Source of the DNA: JBNKWA01 sp050299555
GTDB lineage: Bacteria; Pseudomonadota; Alphaproteobacteria; Rhodobacterales; Rhodobacteraceae
Direction: 5' to 3'
Assembly (NCBI GenBank): GCA_050299555.1
Contig: JBNKWA010000012.1
Coordinates: 1 to 64,000 of the forward strand
DNA length: 64,000 nucleotides
Part shown: positions 15,510 to 25,027 of the stretch, one piece after another
How positions within the stretch are numbered: the first letter of the stretch is position 1
How the letters are laid out: each line of letters opens with the position of its first letter
Position numbers and translations under genes: made by a program
The notes under the pieces: generated by a model
Database searches by the model: none
What the model was told of the DNA's origin: nothing
Seen by the model: the letters and a program-made list of their open reading frames with translations, nothing else

Positions 15510-18107
15510 ATGCCCGTTGTCGTTGTCGAAAGCCCGGCCAAAGCGAAGACCATCAACGGCTATCTCGGCAAGGACTACACGGTTCTGGCCTCCTACGGGC
15601 ATGTCCGCGACCTGCCGGCCAAGGACGGCTCGGTCGATACCGAACACGATTTTGCGATGACCTGGGAGGTCGATCCCAAGGCCCAGCGCCATGTCCGCGC
15701 CATCGCCGAGGCGCTGAAGGATGACAACCGGCTGATTCTCGCCACCGACCCCGACCGCGAGGGCGAGGCGATCTCATGGCACCTGACCGAGGCGCTGACC
15801 AAGCGCCGCGCCATCCGCAAGGACACCGCCGTGGAGCGGGTGGTGTTCAACGCCATCACCCGCAGCGCGGTGACCGAGGCGATGAAGCATCCGCGCCAGG
15901 TCGACATGGAGCTGGTGGACGCCTATCTCGCCCGCCGGGCGCTGGACTATCTGGTCGGCTTCAACCTCAGCCCGGTGCTGTGGCGCAAGCTGCCCGGCGC
16001 CCGGTCCGCCGGCCGGGTGCAGTCGGTGGCGCTGAGGCTGATCGTCGAGCGCGAGATGGAGATCGAGGCCTTCCGCGCCCGCGAGTACTGGACCGTGAAG
16101 GCGGTGCTGGAGACCCCGCGCGGCGACAGCTTCGAGGCGCGGCTGGCGGTGCTGGACGGGGCGAAGCTGGACCGGTTCGACCTTGCCACCGAGGCCGATG
16201 CGACCCGCGCCGTGGCGGCGGTGACCGGATCGGCGCTGACCGTGGCGGCGGTGGAGGCCAAACCCGCCAGTCGCAACCCGTGGCCGCCGTTCATGACCTC
16301 GACCCTGCAGCAGGAGGCGTCGCGCAAGCTCGGGATGGGCGCCCAGGCGGCGATGCGCACGGCGCAGCGGCTGTATGAGGCGGGGCTGATCACCTACATG
16401 CGGACCGACGGCATCGACATGGCCCCGGAGGCGGTGATGGCCGCCCGCGACGTGGTCAAGGACCGCTACGGCGCCGACTATGTGCCGGCCAGCCCGCGCA
16501 TGTACAAGAACAAGGCCAAGAACGCCCAGGAGGCGCACGAGTGCATCCGGCCCACCGAGATGGCCAGAAGCCCCGACCGGCTGGGCAAGCTGGAGGCCGA
16601 CGAGCGCAGGCTTTACGATCTGATCTGGAAGCGCACCATCGCCAGCCAGATGCAGGCGGCGCGGTTCGAGCGCACCACGGTGGATGTCGCCGCCGCCGAC
16701 GGCCGCACCGTCCTGCGCGCCACCGGCCAGGTGGTGACCTTCGACGGCTTCCTCAAGGTCTACGAGGAGGGCCGCGACGATGCCGGCAGCGACGAGGACG
16801 ACGACCGCCGCCTGCCGAAGATCGTCGCCGGCGAGCCGGCAAAGCAATCGGCGGTGACGCCCGAGCAGCACTTCACCCAGCCGCCACCGCGCTATACCGA
16901 GGCGACGCTGGTCAAGCGCATGGAGGAGCTCGGCATCGGCCGCCCCTCCACCTATGCCTCGATCGTCTCGGTGATCCAGGAGCGCGCCTATGTCCGCAAG
17001 GACAAGGGGCGGCTGATCCCCGAGGACAAGGGCCGGCTGGTCACCGCGTTCCTCGAGAACTACTTCACCCGCTATGTCGGCTATGACTTCACCGCCGCGC
17101 TGGAGGAGGACCTCGACGAGATCACCTCCGGCGGCGAGACCTCGGGCGCGGTGCTCGGCCGCTTCTGGAAGGACTTCTCGGCCGCCGTGGACGAGACCAA
17201 GGACCTGCGCATCACCGAGGTGCTGGACAAGATCAACGAGGTGCTGGAGCCGCATCTCTTCCCGGTCACCGAGGACGACCCCGAGCCGCGCCGCTGCAAG
17301 GTCTGCGGCACCGGCCGGCTGTCGATGCGCACCGCGCGCTCGGGCGGCGCCTTCATCGGCTGCTCGAACTATCCAGAATGCCGCTACACCCGGCCGCTGG
17401 CGGGCGAGGCCGAGGGCGGCGATCTGGCCGGGCCGGACGGCAAGCTGCTCGGCCAGGACGAGAACGGCACCAACGTCACCCTGCGCACCGGCCGCTTCGG
17501 GCCCTACGTGCAGCTTGGCGAGGCCGAGGGCGACACCCCGCCCAAGCGCTGCTCGCTGCCCAAGGAGCAGGACCTCGACACGGTGTCGCTGGAGCTGGCG
17601 CTGAAGCTGCTGTCGCTGCCGCGGCTGATCGGCCAGCACCCCGACGACGGCGAGGCGATCGAGGCCGGGATCGGCCGCTATGGGCCTTATGTGCGCCACA
17701 ACCGCACCTTCGCCAATCTCGGCCCCGGCGACGACGTGCTGACCATCGGCATGAACCGGGCGGTGGAGCTGATCGCCCAGAAGGCCATGCGCGGTCCGGG
17801 GCGCGGCGCCGCGGTCAAGCCGCTCAAGGAGCTGGGCGAGCACCCCGACGGCGGGCCGGTCAACGTCATGCCCGGCCGCTACGGGCCCTATGTGAAGTGG
17901 GAGAAGATCAACGCCACGCTGCCCAAGGAGATCGACCCGGCGGCGGTGACGCTGGAGGAAGCGCTGGCGCTGATCGCCGCCAAGGCCGGGGCCAAGGGGG
18001 CCAAGGCGGGTGGCCGGAAAAAGGCCGCCGCCAAGGCCAAGCCCAAGGCCAAACCGAAGGCGAAGGCGAAACCGGCCTCGGGCGCCGACGAGCTGATCGA
18101 GGACTGA
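15510..18107 (+). CDS. topA: DNA topoisomerase I
   Basis: An 865-residue type IA topoisomerase that relaxes negative supercoils. The TOPRIM domain is at the N-terminus (VVVESPAKAKTINGYLG, then DPDREGEAISWHL). The nicking tyrosine is residue 296 in ITYMRTDG. One Cys4 zinc ribbon is visible (CKVCGTGRLSM...GCSNYPECRY), then several topoisomerase C-terminal repeats of the GRYGPYV type. The end is a Lys/Ala/Pro tail that probably binds DNA non-specifically. Length is normal for alphaproteobacteria. It usually follows dprA, as here, with one glycosyltransferase gene between. Confidence 0.97.
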   Translation: MPVVVVESPAKAKTINGYLGKDYTVLASYGHVRDLPAKDGSVDTEHDFAMTWEVDPKAQRHVRAIAEALKDDNRLILATDPDREGEAISWHLTEALTKRRAIRKDTAVERVVFNAITRSAVTEAMKHPRQVDMELVDAYLARRALDYLVGFNLSPVLWRKLPGARSAGRVQSVALRLIVEREMEIEAFRAREYWTVKAVLETPRGDSFEARLAVLDGAKLDRFDLATEADATRAVAAVTGSALTVAAVEAKPASRNPWPPFMTSTLQQEASRKLGMGAQAAMRTAQRLYEAGLITYMRTDGIDMAPEAVMAARDVVKDRYGADYVPASPRMYKNKAKNAQEAHECIRPTEMARSPDRLGKLEADERRLYDLIWKRTIASQMQAARFERTTVDVAAADGRTVLRATGQVVTFDGFLKVYEEGRDDAGSDEDDDRRLPKIVAGEPAKQSAVTPEQHFTQPPPRYTEATLVKRMEELGIGRPSTYASIVSVIQERAYVRKDKGRLIPEDKGRLVTAFLENYFTRYVGYDFTAALEEDLDEITSGGETSGAVLGRFWKDFSAAVDETKDLRITEVLDKINEVLEPHLFPVTEDDPEPRRCKVCGTGRLSMRTARSGGAFIGCSNYPECRYTRPLAGEAEGGDLAGPDGKLLGQDENGTNVTLRTGRFGPYVQLGEAEGDTPPKRCSLPKEQDLDTVSLELALKLLSLPRLIGQHPDDGEAIEAGIGRYGPYVRHNRTFANLGPGDDVLTIGMNRAVELIAQKAMRGPGRGAAVKPLKELGEHPDGGPVNVMPGRYGPYVKWEKINATLPKEIDPAAVTLEEALALIAAKAGAKGAKAGGRKKAAAKAKPKAKPKAKAKPASGADELIED

Positions 18108-18205
18108 CGCCCGCGCGGCCGCCACCGCTGCCGCTGCCGCGCGCATTGACCCGCGCCGGCCGCCCCGCGATAGTGTGACGGGGTCATTTCACCCAAAGGC
18201 CATTG

Positions 18206-20206
18206 ATGTCCGAGAAATTGCGTCACCGCCGCATCGCGGCCGCGCGCCGCCGCGCCAGTGCGGCAGACGCACCCGAGGTACCCGCCGTGGACCGGCTGGA
18301 ACGGGTCAGGACGCTGACCCAGACCGCGCGGGCCACCTGGTTCGGCTTTCTCGGCGCCGCCGCCTTCGCCACCGTCACGCTTTCATCGGTGCGCGACATC
18401 GACTTCTTCTCCGCCGCCTCCACGACGCAACTGCCGATCATCAACATCGCCGTCCCGGTCACCGGGTTCTTTTTGGGCGGCGCCGTCCTGATGACGCTGG
18501 CCTATGCCTACCTGCACGTGTTCCTGGAAAAGCTCTGGCGCGCGCTCGGCCGCCTGCCGGCCCGTCAGGGCGACGAGCCCATCGCCCATGCCATCCACCC
18601 CTGGATCGTCGCCGACTTCGCCCTCGCCGCCCGCCGCCTGATCCGGGCCGGGGAGCGCCGCGACACCGCCGCCGGCGCCCGCGTGCCGATCTCGCTGTCG
18701 CCCCTCGGCATCGCCGGGGCGCTGGCCTCGTTCCTGCTGTGCTGGGCGGCGGGGCCGCTGCTTCTGGCCTGGTTCTGGCTGCGCTCCATGCCGGCCCATA
18801 TCGCGCCGATGACGGTCACCCTCGGCATCCTTGTCGCCGTGACCCTGTCGGTGATGCTGGCGAGCCTCTCGACCCTCACCCACCACATGCGGGCCGAGCC
18901 CGAGCGCAAGCCGACCCGCAGCCTGATCCGCCCTTTCCTGACCTTCCTGATCCTCGCCGCGCTGACCGTCCCGGTCTCGTTCCTGCGCACCACCCATGAC
19001 TTCCTCGCCTTTCGAGGTGGAGCGAATCGAGTCTTCGCCAGCTTTCATGGCGACGAGACAGCTGCCGCATGGTCGGCCCGCCAAGATAATTGGCAGAAGC
19101 GCCAAGAGCGTCGCGACCCGGCCGCCGTGTTTCTTGAGTGGTTTCGCCCTGTCCCCGCCAATCTCGAGAATGCCTCGATAACGGCACTGCCTGTCGACTG
19201 GGTGCGGCGCGACGTGGCCCGCAGGGATGGATTCTCACATTGGTGCGACCGTCCCGACACTCCCGACTGCCGCACCCTCGATCCGGACCAACGCACCCGA
19301 CTCATGCTTGAGGGCGACGACCCGCGTTTCCAGGAACCTTTCGGAGAAGAATTTGTCCGAAGACGCGCTTCATATCTGAGGGCACTCGACAAGCCGCTGC
19401 TGGGCGGGGCGGACCTTGCCCGCGCTTCGATGGTCAACGCGCATCTTGTCGGCCTCGACTTGCGCGCAAGCAATCTGGAAGGCGCGACGCTTCGCTTCGC
19501 CGAATTAGAAGGCGCATTCATGGACAGGGCGCGGCTCTCGGGCGCGAACCTCGCATCCGCCCGCCTACCTGGCGCGAGCCTGGTCGCGGCACGGCTCGAA
19601 CGAGCGGCTTTCATTAGCGCCGATCTTCGCGAGGCGGAACTTCGCGGCGCCCGAATGGAAGCGGCAAACCTTAGCAACGCCGACCTTTCCTATGCCTCGC
19701 TGTCCGCCATCCGGATGACGGAGGGCAGCCTGCGCAGTGCCGACCTCTGGCACGCCAATCTGAGGGCCGCGCGGATTTTCGACAGCGATGTCGGCCGCGC
19801 CCGCTTCGCCGGCGCTTGGCTTGACCTGTCGCTAATCGCCGGGCTGGCCGACAACCCTCTCAAGTTCTTCGAGGCCGACTTCACTGGCACCGCGAGCCAC
19901 GGTGGCGCTTTTCGTCATGCGGACTTCACCAGCGCCGAAATCGACCTGACCGCAGACCTGCGCTGGAGCTTCGGCGATGGATCGGTGCGCCTGTCCCCCG
20001 GAACCGCACGTCCCTGCCAGTGGCTCGTCGGTCCCGCAGAAGACGACGCCGAGTTCTATGCCCGCTGGCGTGGTTGGCTGAAGCGAGGCCGAGAGGGCGC
20101 GGTCTGGCGGTTAATCGCCCCCGCAGGCTTCGAGGATATCGAGCCCATCGAGCCCGCCGATCCGGACTGCCAGTGGCAGACCGACCCGCTGCCGACCGGC
20201 CCCTGA
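18206..20206 (+). CDS. Membrane-anchored pentapeptide-repeat protein
   Basis: A 666-residue protein. Residues 1-40 are basic, then five hydrophobic segments lie between about 45 and 256. A linker of about 140 residues follows, then a run of pentapeptide repeats from about 400 to 580 (for example GADLARASMVNAHLVGLDLR and AANLSNADLSYASL), which fold as a right-handed beta-helix. The ATG at 18206 is one codon after an in-frame TTG and was preferred. From about 19010, after the last membrane segment, codon use is noticeably less GC-biased than in the first third and in neighbouring genes, which suggests that the soluble part has a different history. Function is unknown. It converges on the heme peroxidase gene. 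Confidence 0.8.
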   Translation: MSEKLRHRRIAAARRRASAADAPEVPAVDRLERVRTLTQTARATWFGFLGAAAFATVTLSSVRDIDFFSAASTTQLPIINIAVPVTGFFLGGAVLMTLAYAYLHVFLEKLWRALGRLPARQGDEPIAHAIHPWIVADFALAARRLIRAGERRDTAAGARVPISLSPLGIAGALASFLLCWAAGPLLLAWFWLRSMPAHIAPMTVTLGILVAVTLSVMLASLSTLTHHMRAEPERKPTRSLIRPFLTFLILAALTVPVSFLRTTHDFLAFRGGANRVFASFHGDETAAAWSARQDNWQKRQERRDPAAVFLEWFRPVPANLENASITALPVDWVRRDVARRDGFSHWCDRPDTPDCRTLDPDQRTRLMLEGDDPRFQEPFGEEFVRRRASYLRALDKPLLGGADLARASMVNAHLVGLDLRASNLEGATLRFAELEGAFMDRARLSGANLASARLPGASLVAARLERAAFISADLREAELRGARMEAANLSNADLSYASLSAIRMTEGSLRSADLWHANLRAARIFDSDVGRARFAGAWLDLSLIAGLADNPLKFFEADFTGTASHGGAFRHADFTSAEIDLTADLRWSFGDGSVRLSPGTARPCQWLVGPAEDDAEFYARWRGWLKRGREGAVWRLIAPAGFEDIEPIEPADPDCQWQTDPLPTGP

Positions 20207-20228
20207 TGCCCCGTCGCGGGCCGCCGCG

Positions 20229-21791
20229 CTAGCGGTACTGCCAGCCCGGCAGGGTCATGCCGATGAAGGCGTTTTCGGAGAGATAGCGCACGTTCCGCGC
20301 CACCAGGTCGCGGATCGTGCCGGTGCGGGCGATCTCTCCCCAGCCCCACTCGGTGAAGGTGCTGGGGTTGAAGACATGCTCGGACAGAAGCGGGTTGGTC
20401 ATCGCCTGGCTGAACGCGTCCACCGCCACCATGCGGGTGATCAGCGCCGGCAGCGGCGAGTTCGCCGCCCGGTCCTCGGCGAACAGGCCGACGAAGACAT
20501 CCACGTCCGCCGGGCTGTCGTAATGCGCCTTGAGGAACGAGACCACCTTGGGATCGCTGGAGATGTCCTCGAAGCTGTGCGGCCGGTCGAGACCGACATA
20601 GTTGCGATAGTCCGAATAGGGCGCCAGCTCGCAGGTGCGGCCCTGGCGGATCGACTTCAGCTCTACCCCCACCAGCGCATCGGTGGTGTTGAATGGGCCG
20701 ACGCCGCCCGCCTGCTGCGCCGACAGCCCGGTGAAGGCCGAGGCGATGCCGCCCTCGGTCAGCATCCGGTTGTCCATGAAGGTCTGGCCCACCGGGTATT
20801 CGGTGCCATGCCAGCTGATGCGGTCGGGGATCAGCGTGTGCCAGCGGTAGAGCAGGCTGAACTCGGCGGTGATCCAGTTGGGCTTGTTCCACCGGGCGTG
20901 CCAGGCCGCCCTTGGATCGGCGATGAACGGCAGCGGCGAGGGCGAGATGTGGTTGATGTACTCCTCGACCACGATCTTGATGAAGATCACCGTGACGATG
21001 GCCCGCGCGGTCTCGAACACCCGCTCGTCGTCCCACCAGTCGTTGCGGGCCTCCAGCTCGCCCGCCAGCCGGTTGTGCTCGCGCAGCAGAAGCGTGTTCA
21101 GCGCCACCACCTGCGGGGCGGAGTTCACCCGGTCGCCGCCGACCGCGAAGAGGTGCTGGCGCAGCTCCGCCCGCTCGCCGGTGAGGTTGCCCAGGCCCAG
21201 CGGCAGGTCCAGCGCCTTGAACTCCGGCTTCACCCGGCGGCCGTCGAACAGGTAGGGCGAATATTCGCCGCCGCCGATCATCTGGCTTTTCAGCCGGCCC
21301 TTGTGGCCCTTGGCCTCCGAGCAGAGCCTGAGCGCCAGGGTCTGGTCGTGGGTGCGCCCGTAAAGCGTGCAGAGGTCGATCTCGTGGTTCGAGGTGTTCT
21401 GCCTGACCGCGTCGGCGGGTAGCGGGTCGTTGCTCATCCGGGTGCGGATGAAGCCGTCGGTCAGGTACTGGGCGAAGGTCGGGAACAGGCAGGTGGATTT
21501 CGGGCACATCCGCTGCGGCGCGTCCTGGTCGCGGCGGAACAGGCCGACCACCGTCTCTGGCTCGGGCAGCCCGGCGCGATAGGTCGGCGGCAGGTGCCGG
21601 GCGCTGTAGCTGCGGTCGGTGAGCGAGGTCCAGCTGACATAGTTGTGGACGGTGCTGTAGGGGTGCGGGCGGCTGCGGGCCATGCGCACCACCCGGTCGA
21701 TGAGAAACCGGTTGACGATGCCGTGCAGCCACGGCTGTTTCTCGACCGCCCCGGCCGCCCATTTGATCAGATCGGTCTTGATGCCCGCCAT
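20229..21791 (-). CDS. Cyclooxygenase-like animal heme peroxidase
   Basis: A 520-residue member of the peroxidase-cyclooxygenase superfamily, closest in pattern to prostaglandin H synthase (COX). LLREHNRLAGELE matches the COX LREHNR helix, and SLLYRWHTLIPD matches the COX catalytic block, giving Tyr315 (the COX Tyr385 equivalent) and proximal heme ligand His318 with the same spacing. IDLCTLYGRT matches the region after the distal side. In the distal helix, FAQYLTDGFIRT keeps the Gln but has Asp112 where COX has the distal His. There is no signal peptide or EGF domain. It probably makes oxygenated fatty acids rather than acting as a good peroxidase; this is inferred. It stands alone and converges on the pentapeptide gene. 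Confidence 0.88.
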   Translation of the reverse strand: MAGIKTDLIKWAAGAVEKQPWLHGIVNRFLIDRVVRMARSRPHPYSTVHNYVSWTSLTDRSYSARHLPPTYRAGLPEPETVVGLFRRDQDAPQRMCPKSTCLFPTFAQYLTDGFIRTRMSNDPLPADAVRQNTSNHEIDLCTLYGRTHDQTLALRLCSEAKGHKGRLKSQMIGGGEYSPYLFDGRRVKPEFKALDLPLGLGNLTGERAELRQHLFAVGGDRVNSAPQVVALNTLLLREHNRLAGELEARNDWWDDERVFETARAIVTVIFIKIVVEEYINHISPSPLPFIADPRAAWHARWNKPNWITAEFSLLYRWHTLIPDRISWHGTEYPVGQTFMDNRMLTEGGIASAFTGLSAQQAGGVGPFNTTDALVGVELKSIRQGRTCELAPYSDYRNYVGLDRPHSFEDISSDPKVVSFLKAHYDSPADVDVFVGLFAEDRAANSPLPALITRMVAVDAFSQAMTNPLLSEHVFNPSTFTEWGWGEIARTGTIRDLVARNVRYLSENAFIGMTLPGWQYR

Positions 21792-22292
21792 GTCGGTGCC
21801 TCCCCACTGCTGCGCCGGGGCGGCTGCCGACTGCGCCCCAGTAAAGCCTCGCGCCGAGGCGAAGCGCCGCATGTGAACTTTAGCACTGTTGCCGGCGGTT
21901 CGCCACCATCGGGGGTAGAGTGAGCGCAGTATGCCGACCTGCCGGTGGATGCGCCGTGTGCCACCCCGGTGCCCGCCTCGGTCGCCGCGGCGCGCAGCGG
22001 CCGGCGCGCGTGAGCCGGGGCGCGAGCCCCGTTTCGGTGCGGCCGGGGGAAAGAGCCGAAGGCGGCCCGGCCTCCCCCTTGCGGGTCGGCCGTCCCGTTG
22101 CATGGTCGCACGCGTTTCCGGGCCGGCGACAGGTGGAGTCGTCGGGTCGCCGCCGACTGCGATGTCGGCGACCGGACCAGCCGCCGCGCCGCCGGTGCAC
22201 GGTCTTGCCGGGGCCGCCGCGAGGGGCTCGCCCCCAGGCGATCGGCAAGCCGGCCATTCCCATTCGCCGCGACATGCGCTAGGCGCGGGGCC
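21792..22292. other. Intergenic spacer, no gene recognised
   Basis: A 501-bp divergent spacer between the heme peroxidase and rnr. Open frames here have the biased composition of GC-rich noise and no start with a convincing ribosome-binding site. No repeat of family A or B was found. Promoters for both flanking genes should lie here but none can be pointed to with confidence. Confidence 0.6.
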
Positions 22293-24572
22293 ATGTCCAG
22301 ACGACCGCCCCGTCGCCCCGAGCATGGTGAACTGCCCAGCCAGGCCGAGCTGCTTGACTGGCTGCGCGACAATCCCGGCAAGGCGTCGAAGCGTGACGTG
22401 GCCCGGGCCTTCGGAATCCGCGGCGCCGACCGCACCGAGCTGCGCCGCATGCTCGCCGCGCTCGAGGCTGAGGGCGAGATCGCCCGCGACCGCAAGACCG
22501 TGCGGGTGGCCGGCACGCTGCCGCCGGTGGCGGTGCTGCGGGTTGCCGCCCCCGACGGCGCCGGCGATCTTTTCGCCGAGCCGGAAAACTGGGACGGCGC
22601 CGGCCCGCCGCCGAGGATCCTCGTCCTGCCCGGGCGGCGCGAGGCACCCGGCGCCGGCGACCGGGTGCTGGCGCGGCTGACCCCGCCCGAGGACGACCGG
22701 CCCTGGCAGGCGCAGGTGATCCGCCGCATCGGCGGCGGCCAGGCGCGCATCATGGGCATCTTTCGCGAAGGCGCCGAGGGCGGCCGCATCGTGCCCGTGG
22801 GCAAGGCCGACGCCCGCGAATGGCAGGTCATGCCGGGCGATACTGGCGGCGCTGCGGAGGGGGAGCTGGTCGAGGCCGAGCCCGCCGGGCCGAAGGGCCG
22901 GCTCGGCCTGCCACGGGCGCGGGTCAGCGAGCGGCTCGGCGATCCCGGCCTGCCGCGCTCGGTCTCGCTGATCGCCATCCACGAGCACGGCATCCCGCAC
23001 GTCTTCCCCGATGCGGCGCTGGCCGAGGCATCGGCGGCGGCGCCGGTCGAGCCGGGCGAGCGCGAGGACTTGCGGCACCTGCCGCTTGTGACCATCGACC
23101 CGTCGGACGCCCGCGACCACGACGACGCGGTCTGCGCGCTGCCCGACCCGGACGGCAAGGGTGGCTTCATCGTCTGGGTGGCGATCGCCGATGTCGCCCA
23201 TTACGTCACCCCCGGGAGCGCGCTCGACCGCGAGGCGCGGGCCCGCGGCAATTCCACCTATTTCCCCGACCGGTTGGTGCCGATGCTGCCCGAGGCGCTG
23301 TCGGCGGACCTGTGCTCGCTGATGCCCGATACCGACCGGCCCTGCATCGCGGTGGAGATGCGGATCGGCGCCGACGGCCTGAAGACCGGCCACCGCTTCA
23401 CCAGGGGGATCATGCGCTCGCCGGCGGCCCTGGCCTATGAGGAGGTGCAGGCGGCCGCCGACGGCCGGGCGACCGAGAGAACCCGGCCGCATCTGGCGAC
23501 GATCGAGGCGCTTTTTGACGCCTACCGGGTCCTGGCCGCCGCCCGCGAGGCGCGCCAGCCGCTCGACCTGGACCTGAAGGAGCGCAAGGTGACGCTGTCG
23601 CCCGAGGGTCAGGTGGTCGCCATCACCTTCCGCGAGCGGCTGGACGCGCACCGGCTGATCGAGGAGTTCATGATCTCGGCCAATGTCGCCGCGGCCGAGA
23701 CGCTGGAGGCCAAGCGCCAGCCGCTGCTCTACCGCGTCCACGAGGAGCCGAGCCGCGAGAAGATCGAGCAGCTGCGCCGGATCGCCGCCGCCATGGACCT
23801 GGTGCTGCCGAGCGGGCAGGTGCTGCAGACCCGGCACCTGAACGCGCTGCTGCACGCGGCGCCGGCGGAGGAATCGGAACTGATCTCCATGGCGGTGCTG
23901 CGCTCGATGACCCAGGCCTATTACGCGCCGGAGAACTTCGGACATTTCGGGCTGCATCTGCGGCGCTACGCGCATTTCACCTCGCCGATCCGGCGCTATG
24001 CCGACCTGCTGGTGCACCGGGCGCTGATCGCCGCCCATGGCTGGGGGCCGGACCCGGGCCGCGACGGGCTGAGCCTCGAGGACGAGGCGCTGCTGCCGCG
24101 CACCGCCGAGCTGATCTCGGCCGCCGAGCGGCGCTCGATGCTGGCCGAGCGCGACACCACCGATCGCTACCTTGCGGCCTATCTGGCCGAGCAGGTCGGC
24201 GGCGAGTTCGATGGCCACGTTTCCGGGGTGGCGCGGTTCGGCATCTTCGTGAAGCTGGACGAGACCGGCGCCGACGGGCTGGTGCCGATGTCGGCGCTGG
24301 GGGCGGAGTTCTTTCGCCATGATGCCGAGCGGCAGACCCTGACCGGCGAGCGCTCGCGCCGGGTGATCGGGCTCGGCATGCGGGCGCGCGTGCGGCTGGC
24401 CGAGGCCGAGGCGGTGACCGGCGGGCTGCTGTTCGAGCTGATCGAGATCGGCGGCAAGCCGCTGCCCTCGGGAACCCGGCGGGGCGGCACCGGCGGGCCG
24501 AAGCGGCGCCTGGGCAAGGCGCGGGTCAAGGCCCGGGCAGGCGCAAAGGCGCGGCGGCGGCGCCACGACTGA
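22293..24572 (+). CDS. rnr: Ribonuclease R
   Basis: A 759-residue RNB-family 3'-5' exoribonuclease that degrades structured RNA and acts in mRNA and rRNA quality control. Order: an N-terminal winged helix (AELLDWLRDNPGKASKRDVARAFG), cold-shock domains, the RNB domain with VTIDPSDARDHDDAVCA (the four-Asp metal site) and the HFTSPIRRYADLLVHRAL signature, a C-terminal S1 domain (VSGVARFGIFVKLDETGADGLVPM) and a basic Arg/Lys tail. I chose the ATG at 22293; the upstream open frame is not conserved-looking. In this family rnr often stands next to topA; here the pentapeptide and peroxidase genes lie between them. Confidence 0.96.
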   Translation: MSRRPPRRPEHGELPSQAELLDWLRDNPGKASKRDVARAFGIRGADRTELRRMLAALEAEGEIARDRKTVRVAGTLPPVAVLRVAAPDGAGDLFAEPENWDGAGPPPRILVLPGRREAPGAGDRVLARLTPPEDDRPWQAQVIRRIGGGQARIMGIFREGAEGGRIVPVGKADAREWQVMPGDTGGAAEGELVEAEPAGPKGRLGLPRARVSERLGDPGLPRSVSLIAIHEHGIPHVFPDAALAEASAAAPVEPGEREDLRHLPLVTIDPSDARDHDDAVCALPDPDGKGGFIVWVAIADVAHYVTPGSALDREARARGNSTYFPDRLVPMLPEALSADLCSLMPDTDRPCIAVEMRIGADGLKTGHRFTRGIMRSPAALAYEEVQAAADGRATERTRPHLATIEALFDAYRVLAAAREARQPLDLDLKERKVTLSPEGQVVAITFRERLDAHRLIEEFMISANVAAAETLEAKRQPLLYRVHEEPSREKIEQLRRIAAAMDLVLPSGQVLQTRHLNALLHAAPAEESELISMAVLRSMTQAYYAPENFGHFGLHLRRYAHFTSPIRRYADLLVHRALIAAHGWGPDPGRDGLSLEDEALLPRTAELISAAERRSMLAERDTTDRYLAAYLAEQVGGEFDGHVSGVARFGIFVKLDETGADGLVPMSALGAEFFRHDAERQTLTGERSRRVIGLGMRARVRLAEAEAVTGGLLFELIEIGGKPLPSGTRRGGTGGPKRRLGKARVKARAGAKARRRRHD

Positions 24573-25027
24573 GCCCTGCCGGACCGCGGGGCGCGGGCCC
24601 TGGTGCCGATCGCGCCCGGGCGCTCCCCGCCCGCCCACCCTCGCGCCCGGGCGCGATTTGCGCACCGGTTCGGCGGTGCGCGCTGCGGACAAGGCTGCAT
24701 CCGTTGCCGCGCCCGGAACATAGCGAGCTAACGACTGCCGATGTCGGGACCCGCGCGCAGGGCGGCCCCGCAAGGGGCCGCGGGCGCGCGGGCCGGGCCC
24801 AACCGGCGGAGCCGGCCTGCCGCAGGCAGGCGGCGACAGAGGGCGGGAGCTCCCAACCCGCTCGCATTTCCCATCCAATCCCCGCGTCTCCACCCTTGAC
24901 CCGCGCCCCGGCCGCCGCCCTTGCCATCCGGGCGCACCGGGCAAAGCCGGCGCTTTTCTCGCGCCCGCGTCTGGCGTAGTCTGCCAGAAAAAGCGTCAAG
25001 CGCCGTCGACCATGAGGAGAGCAGCCC
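24573..25027. other. Intergenic spacer with one family B repeat
   Basis: A 455-bp spacer between rnr and the lytic transglycosylase. Apart from the family B repeat at 24608-24658 it holds only GC-rich non-coding sequence. A GAGGAGAG ribosome-binding site precedes the next gene. Confidence 0.6.
24608..24658 (+). repeat. Interspersed repeat family B, copy 3
   Basis: Almost identical to copy 1 at 790-840, in the same orientation: two arms with CGCGCCCGGGCG around a CTCCCCGCCCGCCCACCCT spacer. It sits 35 bp after the rnr stop, where a 3'-end-stabilising or terminator-like role is possible. Confidence 0.8.

Noticed and set aside
21920..22282. Open frame of 120 codons upstream of rnr
   Set aside because: It is Arg/Pro/Gly-rich with no ribosome-binding site or conserved motif, and looks like GC-rich noise.
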